IMG/VR virus record: IMGVR_UViG_3300042387_000230
Span: 1 to 64,000 of that record
From: a virus
Direction: 5' to 3' (one strand)
DNA: 64,000 bases
The notes beneath the pieces were generated by a model that ran no database searches, was not told where the DNA came from, and saw only the letters and a list, made by a program, of their open reading frames with translations. This document shows, piece by piece, positions 57,401 to 64,000 of the stretch. Positions within the stretch are counted from its first letter, which is position 1. Each line of letters begins with the position of its first letter. The position numbers and the translations under genes are program-made.

Positions 57401-60400
57401 TTTTTGTTCCTGAGAGTCATCTTAGGTTTCAAGGTGCTGATATCAGTGATAGCGCCCTGAATTATTTTTCTGCCTTGAGCAGTAACTGCTCTTTCTCTCA
57501 GCGCATCGGCAAGCATTGCGTGCGTTTCATCTAGAATGGCTCTAATAATTCCTAAATCAATCTGTAGACCAGATTTTAGAATGGTAGCAACTCGAGCATC
57601 CTCGAGAATTCTTACATCTTCGTCTAGGTTCTCTTCTTGTACTGCGACTGGTCTGCCCTGCCCTACAGGGCTCATTAGTCTTTCGTAAGCTTGTTTATTG
57701 TTTGCCCACGTGTCGTAAGGCAAAATTAGTCCATAGATTGCCTCTACATACTTCCGCGCTCTAAGGTAGTCTTCACCACCGTCTATGTCAACTTTAGTAA
57801 ACGCAACGTAGGCATCAAACGCATTAACTAGCCAGTCTTCCTGACCTACTTTTTCAGGTCTAGGAGTGTAGCTCTCTAGAGTGAAGTTGTCGTCTTGGAA
57901 TGCACGCCTGACAGCCGCTTCAATGGCGTCCTGGTTTTTGTACCAATCTGGCAACTGCATACGGTCAATTGGGTACCCAAATAAAATAGCCTGGACTACG
58001 TTACCGCCAATGTTATCTGGAAGCAGTAATTTTTTGTCTCCTACGATGGCCTCTATAGGAAATACAGTGTGATACGGAGTTCCGTAAAAAATGCTAAGAT
58101 CGTTGCTTGCTATTTGTTCTCTGTCGTCTATAAGGTCGGGCTCGAAAGGCTTTGGTACAGGTCCGTAGAAAACTGGAACGTCATCCGCTTGATTGTAGGT
58201 CTCGCTGGTGCCGTCTTCAAACAATACAGCATAAAATCCATCTAGTTCACCAATGTAAGAAATGACCTTAGGCACGCCATTAACTACAACGCGATTGCCA
58301 ACCTTGAGAATACCTGGGTTGACGTAATCAACATTTAGTGGCGACTCTGCTTCCGGCTCCTCGGTTGAATCTTCAGGAGCTGGCTGGTCGGCAACTGGAG
58401 TAGGCGCTGGCTCGGCTGTAGGAGTGGGGGTAGCAGGAGCCGCGTTCTGTATCGGGCCGTCTTCTAGCTTTCGAGTAGGGACGTAGTTTTCAGGCACAGC
58501 AATGCTGCCGCGTATGCTCTCTGGAATCTTGTCTAGAATGTCGTCGATTGGCATCGAGTTGATGGTTCGATAGTCAAGCGCCGTCTGCCAGTAGCTGATT
58601 TCTCTAGGTCTTAAACTTTCGATTAAGTTTTCGCTTGCTTCTCGTGCAGTTAGGTCCGGCAGTTTACTAAGTATTTCTGCTATTTCTTTCTCAGACAATA
58701 GTCCAGGAGTGTTTACTACTCGCTCTATAGAAGACAGCTGACGAGGGTTAGCTCCGTCTTTACCTAAGTTGGTGTAGTATGTCAGTGGGTCTTGAGGCTG
58801 GTATTTGTCCTTGTACGGAGCTTCATCACCTTCGTTTATCCAGCTTTCTAGGGCCGCGCTTGTCATAGTGCGGAACTCTTCTTGGAAATTAGGGTAGTTT
58901 TTGTCCTGGTCATCTCCTTCGTCAATTAGATCTTGGAGTTTTCTATTTACAAGTATTGACTCAACCTTAACTATCTGAGAGGGAGTGGGTCGACGAGCGG
59001 CATCTACATCCGACTCCAAGAATTGAGGGACAGGCTCAAATTGGCCCTTCTTGTCGGCAACTTCCTGAGCTGTAATTTTGTCTTCAGCACGTCTGCCCCA
59101 GCCCCATGACGCGTTGATGTCCTTAATAATCTGCTCAACTTCAGCACCTGGCAGGTTGTAAAGGCTGTCAAATATTTCTTTAGCTAGACCCTCTTGGCCG
59201 GCTGGCGGAGTACGTTTTGCTAGCTGGGCCAGCACAATTTGTCGTCTGCCAGGGGCGGCTTTTCCAATGTACTTTGGATATTTACCGTCTGGAGATCTCT
59301 CAGGGTTTTGAGGCTGCGTAGAGTTGATGATGTCCGCAAGTGCGGCAGCTTCAGCTAAGGTGTAGTTTTCTGGATTCAAATACATGTCGTCAATTAGGCG
59401 ACCAATGCTTGGGTCATTGATAATGCTTCTATCGAAAGCCTGGTGGGTAGGCCCCGTAATTTGACGTGATAATTTGTGCTTAGTGTCATTTTTGTAAGGG
59501 CTTACGTAAGAAACTGGAGAATCGTCTGGGGAATTGCCAGCTTTCTCTAGACGATCTCTGTAATACTGAGCGTCTTCTTTAACTTTTGCCTTTAAATCTT
59601 CAAAGGCAACATCATCGCTTGGGGTAAATCGCATGAATGGCGGTCGAACACTGTCCATTCCTTCGGCGTCCCAGCTGACGGTCGGCAACTGATTGTTAAC
59701 AGAGGCAATGATATCTTTAACATCACTCCAGCTAAATCCAATACCGATTGGCTCCATGTGCGTAGCAGACGCGGTTAGGTCATAAACGGTGAACGCGTCT
59801 TCAGCAATGGATGGCTCGTAAAAAAGAATGTCTTGACCATTAATGTCGTCAAAGTTGTAAACAGGAACAACGCTTACAGTTGCAGGGCCAAACGTAACGT
59901 AGTTATTGCCGTCCTTGCTCTGATAGTGGTTGTCAATGACTTTACCCCAGTCCTCTGGAACGTCAACATCAGGGTCAACAGGTACGTACGGCTCTTCTGG
60001 AGTGTCCTCTACTTCTGGCTCTTCCTGAGGTTCTGGCAACTCAGCGACAGGGGTGCCAGACGTTGGCTCGTTCTCTGTGTCCGGGTAGTTGCGATCTTCC
60101 TGAGTAGCAAGTTGCTGAGTGGATGCCCAGTCTTGGGCATAACCAACTACTTCTTCCTGGCCGCGCTTGCTTGAGATGAGCTCGTAGACTGGCTTGTCCG
60201 GGTTTAGCTGGTCAGTGCCAAACTGGCCGATAATCTTTGCGCCAAACTTTTGCTGAGCTTCCGCAATGCGCTTCTGAAGTGCCTCGTCAGGTTTGTTGTA
60301 CAAGCTAGCCTGGTAGCCGTCGCCGGTAACAAAGTTGCGGTTCGGCTTGACTTTGCTGGTTAGGCCACTTACTGTAGCTGCGACCTTAGTTGGGTACCAG

Positions 60401-61299
60401 CTGGTAGGAAGGTCCTTGCGCTTTAAATCTTTAATGTCAACAAAAGGAACGTTGGAGTTCTTAGCCATAGGAACTAGGTTAGATACAGAGTGTTCTGGAA
60501 GAATGGCCTTGAAAGTGTGAGTGATTTCAGACGGAACGGTGTAGATACCGTTCTTGAAGCCCTTAACGTTAGTGACTTCAATGTCGATACCGTTAGGGTC
60601 ATTCTCTGGAATACCAGCAACCTTACCAACGATTGAGTAAATGTTAGAACCCTTGCGGACGTAGAAGCGGATACCGCCACCCATCTCGGCAAATTGACCC
60701 TCGTCATCACGGCGCTGGCGGTTTGCACGCATTCTGCGGTGCCATGAAGAGTTTTTACCTGCATACGGGTTACCGAATGCAACTAGAGGCTGAAGAGTTA
60801 GCTCTACCGGAACCTGGTCAGCTGCAAGAGCCTGTAGACGTACCATGTTGAATGCGTAGTCAACCGAGTATGGGTTGCTAGCGTAGACGGCAGCAACGAT
60901 TGCACGTGCCTCGTCAGACTTGATACGTGGGTCTGATGCAACCCAGTTCGCTGTGAGCGTACGCAGGGTAGCCGCAGGTAGGTCGTGCTGAGCGGTCGAG
61001 CTTGGGTGTCCTAGCGGAAGCAAATCGGTGTGAGACATTTCTCCGTTTGCCGAAGGGCCCTCTAGTGCAAGAGTGAGGAAGTTTTGAACTTCTCGCAGAG
61101 CATTAAAGCACTGGACGTCGATTTCTAGTGACGCAGAGGCAACAAGTGCTCGCTCTGCAACCGTAAACACAGCCTCGTCAGAAACGGTGCGACCTTTAGG
61201 TGCGTCAACAAGAGCTGACTCGATAATGTCAATGATTGAATCTTTAAGTGACTCGTCTGGAGTGTTGTTACGGTCAAACTCTTCAATAAAGTTACTCAC
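51451..61299 (-). CDS. Giant polyvalent-type virion protein 1 (3282 aa)
   Basis: This protein is a single frame starting with GTG 3 nt after the Dps-like gene. Domains in approximate order are as follows. Residues 1-175: a helical N-terminus. Residues 180-215: a basic stretch and GQFAEMG. Then a beta domain. Residue 550: PPFMRF. Residues 770-793 and 846-922: copies of the helical repeat (LLSEKEIAEILSKLPDLTAR). Residues 993-1036: an SH3-like barrel. Residues 1361 and 1373: AQLMSF and KMTRF. Residues 1405-1610: a DEDDh exonuclease (YVFDFETTGI, HEADSDVVSTY). Residue 1690: PQFMAF. Residues 1725-2430: a UvrD-like helicase (AYAGAGKTT, LIDEAQDMNP, VALTRAKKTLY). Residues 2446-2650: a long coiled coil. 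Residues 2656 and 2810: further motif copies. Residues 2850-3185: an ArdC-type antirestriction domain (KGIIPWKKPW, LFHELTHSTGHQNRLDR). Residues 3200-3282: a beta module shared with the other giant protein. It is probably injected. Confidence 0.87.
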   Translation of the reverse strand: MSNFIEEFDRNNTPDESLKDSIIDIIESALVDAPKGRTVSDEAVFTVAERALVASASLEIDVQCFNALREVQNFLTLALEGPSANGEMSHTDLLPLGHPSSTAQHDLPAATLRTLTANWVASDPRIKSDEARAIVAAVYASNPYSVDYAFNMVRLQALAADQVPVELTLQPLVAFGNPYAGKNSSWHRRMRANRQRRDDEGQFAEMGGGIRFYVRKGSNIYSIVGKVAGIPENDPNGIDIEVTNVKGFKNGIYTVPSEITHTFKAILPEHSVSNLVPMAKNSNVPFVDIKDLKRKDLPTSWYPTKVAATVSGLTSKVKPNRNFVTGDGYQASLYNKPDEALQKRIAEAQQKFGAKIIGQFGTDQLNPDKPVYELISSKRGQEEVVGYAQDWASTQQLATQEDRNYPDTENEPTSGTPVAELPEPQEEPEVEDTPEEPYVPVDPDVDVPEDWGKVIDNHYQSKDGNNYVTFGPATVSVVPVYNFDDINGQDILFYEPSIAEDAFTVYDLTASATHMEPIGIGFSWSDVKDIIASVNNQLPTVSWDAEGMDSVRPPFMRFTPSDDVAFEDLKAKVKEDAQYYRDRLEKAGNSPDDSPVSYVSPYKNDTKHKLSRQITGPTHQAFDRSIINDPSIGRLIDDMYLNPENYTLAEAAALADIINSTQPQNPERSPDGKYPKYIGKAAPGRRQIVLAQLAKRTPPAGQEGLAKEIFDSLYNLPGAEVEQIIKDINASWGWGRRAEDKITAQEVADKKGQFEPVPQFLESDVDAARRPTPSQIVKVESILVNRKLQDLIDEGDDQDKNYPNFQEEFRTMTSAALESWINEGDEAPYKDKYQPQDPLTYYTNLGKDGANPRQLSSIERVVNTPGLLSEKEIAEILSKLPDLTAREASENLIESLRPREISYWQTALDYRTINSMPIDDILDKIPESIRGSIAVPENYVPTRKLEDGPIQNAAPATPTPTAEPAPTPVADQPAPEDSTEEPEAESPLNVDYVNPGILKVGNRVVVNGVPKVISYIGELDGFYAVLFEDGTSETYNQADDVPVFYGPVPKPFEPDLIDDREQIASNDLSIFYGTPYHTVFPIEAIVGDKKLLLPDNIGGNVVQAILFGYPIDRMQLPDWYKNQDAIEAAVRRAFQDDNFTLESYTPRPEKVGQEDWLVNAFDAYVAFTKVDIDGGEDYLRARKYVEAIYGLILPYDTWANNKQAYERLMSPVGQGRPVAVQEENLDEDVRILEDARVATILKSGLQIDLGIIRAILDETHAMLADALRERAVTAQGRKIIQGAITDISTLKPKMTLRNKNLPTPEDVNEVLARVRDGLLDAGEVETYGRLNRPSKALLEILTELSAEVNKAIGIYKAGAITTRAQLMSFKDSNPEPKMTRFDPPAFVGPALDEVKNIDNYQDLVDFLYSKDIYVFDFETTGIFKPADPEIKNDPIQMAIVKISNGKIDSQMSTYINPGSKISSWVLSNVGNGQGGRVNSDFLSTQPSKKEAMRTFLENIPEGSILAGHNGFLFDIEVLNRTLTEAGLPEFKYGGFIDTLGLARYIMPKWSHTNPDAPFFIDDSGIQRSSQTLEALVNYFGLSNNGRHEADSDVVSTYEVLKNILQRGLDGRAKNGPNFDYEASTNGWNKDEYDFHAADYKARVANYIAKRTVELFTTQEAGDGSVEAEVLVKNAAGIINGIAASQSQEENRPQFMAFPPTEPKIPTKAEQKAAVKKIDEFDLDVSYVEPKPTKQGLRIIKAAILNMNLVVQAYAGAGKTTMMRGVALAKQMKDTIEKTVTHGSYFVFNKHNQLEADRVMPGNMESRTFGSMAYNAAVNNKMTQRMQVDEYNLKKKKQEGVSEELDSIWRTSYPAVRDMFGFTEITLSNGVKMSALEATQLAVGALDAWILTADKEISTEHFFDKNNQSPFDYNQYQDPKQLQNNGVPDETIFPPKLIRMAKMLWAELTAEYKPGVEQLLVNHDDLIKNFQLTEPDLSISDKNPENNKYTVNGLLKAPKFILIDEAQDMNPAIFDIFQKQKTKYDNGIQIIIVGDTFQQIYEFRGTVDALGEMGRDVTLPLSQSYRFGPAVAALANKVLSFLGVKTDIIGNPDLDTQILDDNIRTMSYTDKKIDVVIARKNLGVLTAGSDLVKSYPWLKFASLLEYRQRYRDVFETIMYLLYPDRGRPSRIYRPLSKFKTWQQVEIAAQEFEDKEAKEVIALRRSLAKNAGVKGPDRLLEEIVSSLRAVVDGFSVPEKDSKTGNIPSSGDIGNNLKYEVVGDNLRISDSGKWVPYSRIPIHGTKHNKYTLKGEGYVGTRKSVGKNVVTGKEKFEFYYDKPIEGKDKAASVTKMIEDLVGALSGSDADIFVTNAHGAKGLEYDNVVIWDDFETPEKHASRVADAEAEGKDTSKMEPEWKKDEEIRLAYVALTRAKKTLYTGGLSFYLTTDPEKQAKKDEQKPSNRPDVDKITRDYANPIDVLKGNKKFLEEQLDLAEMLKNDEQAAEIKKSIKDVSAQIKKEKAKLTKEERAKLEEEEKAEAEIKALEEKLAEAEQSKRAKERKAEIAEYKKNLKKAEEARKKSIAEAPARRAQARKDRIADIESYLPELYAERGELEDKIADPDWVGNKEDLKNRMLAGLNRFIARYEEELNDLLTNEEKYAEEDLKERDEFLGKKNNPQLMRFEGKPGEFSYPAYNEQMIANIEKSIDEAKEQLSRKPADREVTNLPDEDLERQISSLEQQIADIQADPDYFRKIDQSNLATAKEALQQLLSGNLDPKLLTYAERWALRYKDGSLGGPAGKNRSMILGLRAKIEELSLRLGESDGTQTANLMLMAFDAADNIDDNQAVTPKPGEPGSDENPIQVDLTEEIKSTNKSNQEVVNTVVASILEAMEKGIIPWKKPWTGEGGFLPTSGATGRVYRGLNLLSLLAASMVRDYKGTRWYTKNAISKLGGYVNKGEDDKDPGVIITFVSTKKYDKEEQVQVPDPDNPDKTKTETRTVTKKFAKMGLDIVYNEDEIQGVELPKLVRKDPPAISEVENIVLDSYTDKPPIQYVAQDSAYWSPSEDVIRLPLREQFNSTEEHLDTLFHELTHSTGHQNRLDRKDLLENYGTHKDVRAREELIAEIGSAILAQMMNVDTSIDNVAAYVQSWATWLKGDPNALHEAASLASKAVEHILGGYWASVDGMVDLNEETEAKTVEAIDMPQGEITGEDGTSGGLGKGVNYRIEGESVILMGNTTANKEIIKATGITPEGKKRPFTFIFHGRNKYWFVTLSGETGLGDRMRILAELKKNLDGDATVTPG

Positions 61300-61302
61300 T
61301 TG

Positions 61303-63504
61303 TTATTCTTTCTCTTGCTTTGGAAGTAAGTCGGCGTCTTTGCTATCGTACAGGTTAATAGCTAGGTCTGATGCTCTGGTGAATGGGTCTTCGCCCTCGG
61401 TAACGCCCCTCTTCCACGCAGCGCGGAATACAGGGAGTGCTTCGTAACCTAGGCCAGCATACTCAGTCAACGCGTAGATAGCGTCTTCAGGAGTTGCGTA
61501 TGTTTCTGGAGATTCAATTTTGACAGTAAGTAGGCTTTCGGCATAGACAGAGTCAAGGCCGGTGCTTCCAGACGCAGTTACGCTACTCTTAGGGTGTGAC
61601 GCTGGTAGCAAATCGTTGTCGGTGGTGTACTTAGGGTTCTTAGGGCTTCCAGACTTTACTAAGTGTAGGAAAGCGTTAACGCGAGCCATAGACCACGAAG
61701 CACGGTTCTGGTCTGGACGGTGTGAGGTTGAGAACGCACCTGCGCCACGGCGGTAAACGGCCTTAAGCTTTGATAGGGAGACTTTCTTGCCGGCAGAGTC
61801 AACGCTGTCGTTGTGCTCTTTGACCTTGTTACGTAGAGACTCTTCTACAGCCTTCGAGAAAGTAATCTTCTTCGCGCCAGCTGCTGAACCCTTCTTGTTT
61901 TTATCCGAGCCCTTGATTTGGTCTTTCTTAGGGGCTGGCTTTGAGCCTGCGGTTGCAGAAAGAGCTGCGGCTTCGTCTGCCGGTACGCAGTTAGGAACCA
62001 TCTTGCCGTTCTTTTCTTTCATGCCAACCTGAACGTAGCCATCCCAGCAAGGACCGTCCGAAGCAGCAGTAACTGCTTCTTCCTTTTCTACGTCCTCGGT
62101 GATTGGACCGCCAGCTGCCCAAGCGTTGCAGGTACGGCTAGCGGCGCACTTGAAGTCAAGAGCGGTGCAGTAGCCAAGCTCAGCCTGATCGATTGCATCC
62201 CATGCGCTCTGCTCACCAGAGCCACCCTCGGCAATGCCGGTCTCGATGCAGTCAAGAGTCTTTGGACGACGGTCGAAGAATACACAGTTGCCACAAATGC
62301 TCTTGCTTGCCTCAACTGGAGTAATCTTCCAGCGGTCTGCCTTCTCCTGCCAAAACTCGGTGTTTGCCTCGTCAGGGTTTAGTGGGCCGTAGCCAACGTT
62401 GTCGATTGCGTTCTGACGGTTCTCGATGTTTAGAACGATGTCTTGGGTTGCAGGTGGGCACTTGCCTCCGTAGTCTGCGTCAGCGGTAATGCTTTCGCTC
62501 TGTAGGGTTACAGGTCCCTTACCCTTTTTAATCTTAGACATGTCGAGCACTTCGGCTGGAGCCCCTGCTCCACCTGAGAACTCTCCAGGGAAATACTCGT
62601 GGTCTCCGGCGGTCTTGCCTTTCGGTGCCTTAGCCGGGTCTACTGAGCCCTCTGGAAGCACTGCAAAACGGCAGTAACCCTCCGGGTCAACCTTAAACGC
62701 AACGACGGCGCACTCTTGGCCTCCACGGAAGAGAACACAGTTGCCACACTTAACGCCCATCTCGGCGTATGGGTTGTCCTCAGGCTCGTGGTAGTCGGCC
62801 CAGATGCCGGTCTGGTCTTCGTCAAACTTGCCGTACTTGTCGGCAATCTCGATTAGTGCCTCGGCTAGGTCCTGCTCTTCGGGGACTAGGTGTCCAGCAG
62901 CAAGCAGAGAGGTACGAATTGATTCAGGGGTAGGCTGAAGTTCTGGTAGCGAGTCCGAGTTATCGTTGTCAACTACTTCTAAAAGAACTTCAGCCTTAGA
63001 TTTTCCCATATCAAGGTTCATGGTCTGAATCTGCATTGAGTCTGCGCCAATCGTGGTACCAATCTTCCAGCTCCACTTAGAGTGCGCGTCGATACGGCCA
63101 GCTGCCCAGTCTGCGATACCCTGCATGTTGATTGCACTGGCAATGTTGAAGATATCCTCAACGCAGTTCTTAAGAACTAGGTTTGCCTCGTAGAGGTTAG
63201 CTGCCATCTCCATTGGGTCACCCGCTGACGGCTTTGAGTCCAAGCAAGCAAGCATAAGGAACTGGTCCAAGCCGTGAGGAGCGTCGAAGCCGATGATACG
63301 AATGTACTCTGCAATGCGGTCTTCTTCTCCGCTCCAGTCTTCGTAAATCTCGCCAAAGAAGTCGTGGAACTGAGTAAACTCAGGGCCCTTGACGTTCCAA
63401 TGGTAGCCGTGCGCCATATACTGCGCAACAACAGTAGTGCCGAGGAATTTGGCTAGCCAGCTAGCTAAGCCTTCCTTACTCAGGTCGTACGATTTTTCAT
63501 TCAT
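61303..63504 (-). CDS. Dps/ferritin-like domain fused to Cys-cluster and phage structural domains
   Basis: This is a 733-aa protein. Residues 1-165 match the Dps ferritin-like fold. The signature HGYHWNVKG and following residues give His35, His47, Asp62 and Glu66, the same spacing (12, 15, 4) as the ferroxidase ligands of known Dps proteins. Residues 253-279 contain C-x2-C-x8-C-x12-C. A second Cys group at 402-463 (CGNCVFFD, GYCTALDFKCAASRTC) is similar. Both resemble HiPIP-like Fe-S or zinc sites. Residues 482-508 hold CWDGYVQVGMK...VPNCVP, a phage structural segment. Residues 546-640 hold another (AVYRRGAGAFSTSHRP, WSMARVNAFL). It lies between portal and giant gene 1, so it is likely virion-associated. 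Confidence 0.75.
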   Translation of the reverse strand: MNEKSYDLSKEGLASWLAKFLGTTVVAQYMAHGYHWNVKGPEFTQFHDFFGEIYEDWSGEEDRIAEYIRIIGFDAPHGLDQFLMLACLDSKPSAGDPMEMAANLYEANLVLKNCVEDIFNIASAINMQGIADWAAGRIDAHSKWSWKIGTTIGADSMQIQTMNLDMGKSKAEVLLEVVDNDNSDSLPELQPTPESIRTSLLAAGHLVPEEQDLAEALIEIADKYGKFDEDQTGIWADYHEPEDNPYAEMGVKCGNCVLFRGGQECAVVAFKVDPEGYCRFAVLPEGSVDPAKAPKGKTAGDHEYFPGEFSGGAGAPAEVLDMSKIKKGKGPVTLQSESITADADYGGKCPPATQDIVLNIENRQNAIDNVGYGPLNPDEANTEFWQEKADRWKITPVEASKSICGNCVFFDRRPKTLDCIETGIAEGGSGEQSAWDAIDQAELGYCTALDFKCAASRTCNAWAAGGPITEDVEKEEAVTAASDGPCWDGYVQVGMKEKNGKMVPNCVPADEAAALSATAGSKPAPKKDQIKGSDKNKKGSAAGAKKITFSKAVEESLRNKVKEHNDSVDSAGKKVSLSKLKAVYRRGAGAFSTSHRPDQNRASWSMARVNAFLHLVKSGSPKNPKYTTDNDLLPASHPKSSVTASGSTGLDSVYAESLLTVKIESPETYATPEDAIYALTEYAGLGYEALPVFRAAWKRGVTEGEDPFTRASDLAINLYDSKDADLLPKQEKE

Positions 63505-63513
63505 TTGTTTTCC

Positions 63514-64000
63514 TTATACTAGGTTTTGTGCGTCTGTAGTTGGTTCTGCAAGCTGAACTGGAGCGGCATCAACTGCTGCTGGCTCTGCTGTCTCTGGTGC
63601 TTCTGCTGGAGCGGCCTCTGGAGGGGCTGGAGGGCCCCCTAGAGCCTGTGCAACGTCTCCTGGAATCGGAGCTACGCTCGAAGCCTGTTGAGCCGCCCTG
63701 GCGGCTGCCATGACCTCTGGCGCAACTGCGGCAAGCATAGCCTCGGTAAGCTCTGGAGTGATGGCACCCTTCTCAAGTAGCAAACGTAGTCCAAGCTCTG
63801 TCGGGGACGGTGCATCTGAGTCCGAGAAGCCGTGAGCGTTTCTCCAGGTGTCGTATGAAATCGCCATCTTGTCGAAACCAGAGTCAGCATCAGCTGCACG
63901 GTCGTTACGAGTCGATACTGCTGATGGGTCATACCAAATAACAAGACGGTCAACGTCTGCATCTGAGTAGCCGTTAGCCTTTAGGTAAGGGCGCAGGTAA
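63514..64000 (-). CDS. Portal protein, C-terminal part (5' end outside window)
   Basis: The frame is open to the right edge and ends at a TAA at 63514. The visible 162 residues contain KANGYSDADVDRLVIWYDPS, then a helix with YDTWRNAHGFSDSDAPSPTE and RLLLEKGAITPELTEAML, a pattern typical of the end of actinophage portal proteins. A Pro/Ala/Glu-rich tail follows (GGPPAPPEAAPAEAPE). An internal ATG at 63867 exists but lies inside the conserved part. Position upstream of capsid genes supports portal. The terminase should lie beyond the window. Confidence 0.6.
   Translation of the reverse strand, partial: YLRPYLKANGYSDADVDRLVIWYDPSAVSTRNDRAADADSGFDKMAISYDTWRNAHGFSDSDAPSPTELGLRLLLEKGAITPELTEAMLAAVAPEVMAAARAAQQASSVAPIPGDVAQALGGPPAPPEAAPAEAPETAEPAAVDAAPVQLAEPTTDAQNLV

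Overview
This window is part of the genome of a large tailed double-stranded DNA phage with a long non-contractile (siphovirus) tail. Every credible gene lies on the minus strand, so transcription runs from high to low coordinates. Genes are tightly packed, often with 1-nt TAATG or TAGTG stop/start overlaps. The tail-tube, adaptor, capsid-protease and DNA polymerase/SNF2/Sak4 styles are those of actinobacteriophages. Base composition is only moderate in GC, which would fit a lower-GC actinobacterium, for example a freshwater one. The host is an inference. No terminase, lysis cassette, integrase, tRNA or CRISPR array is visible.

Reading in the direction of transcription, the layout is as follows. 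(1) 63.5-64.0 kb: the C-terminus of a probable portal protein. (2) 61.3-63.5 kb: a 733-aa protein with an N-terminal Dps/ferritin-like domain, intact ferroxidase residues, and Cys-rich clusters. (3) 51.4-61.3 kb: a 3282-aa giant protein with DnaQ exonuclease, UvrD-like helicase, long coiled coil and an ArdC-type antirestriction/zincin domain. (4) 50.6-51.4 kb: a terminator, a promoter candidate and three small acidic proteins, two of them paralogous. (5) 36.9-50.6 kb: a 4577-aa giant protein with SH3/KOW-like modules, a repeated helical module, DnaQ exonuclease, two HExxH zincins, an ADP-ribosyltransferase-like domain, a ParB-like domain, a Pif1-like helicase and a possible GNAT domain. (6) 32.2-36.8 kb: a large multidomain capsid maturation protease. 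(7) 25.4-32.1 kb: capsid protein with an acidic N-terminal scaffold-like region, a second probable capsid protein, major tail protein, head-tail adaptor, a small linker protein, tail terminator and a gp10-like neck protein. (8) 9.0-25.4 kb: tail assembly chaperones with a -1 frameshift, tape measure, distal tail protein, a very large baseplate/hub protein and two tail fibre or appendage proteins. (9) 0-9 kb: small proteins, DNA polymerase A, RuvC-like resolvase, SNF2 helicase, Cas4/RecB-like nuclease, Sak4-like recombinase, SSB-like protein, a glycosyltransferase-like protein and a partial gene.

The most striking content is the pair of giant proteins between portal and capsid genes. Their domain sets match the 'polyvalent protein' concept: proteins packaged in the virion and injected with the DNA to counter host defences. 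A short motif, roughly P-x-[LF]-M-x-F, recurs about fifteen times across the two proteins, nearly always at domain boundaries. It is a candidate processing signal that would cut the polyproteins into separate effectors, perhaps by the capsid protease encoded next door. The phage would thus load an iron-handling Dps domain, two nucleases, two helicases, an antirestriction protein, metallopeptidases and an ADP-ribosyltransferase-like domain into the head. This delivery model is inference from position and domain content.

A second architectural theme is a small beta-rich module (A-H-G-[LF] then G-D-x-V) that recurs about nine times in the tail hub protein. It also occurs in the distal tail protein, fibre, major tail protein and second capsid protein.
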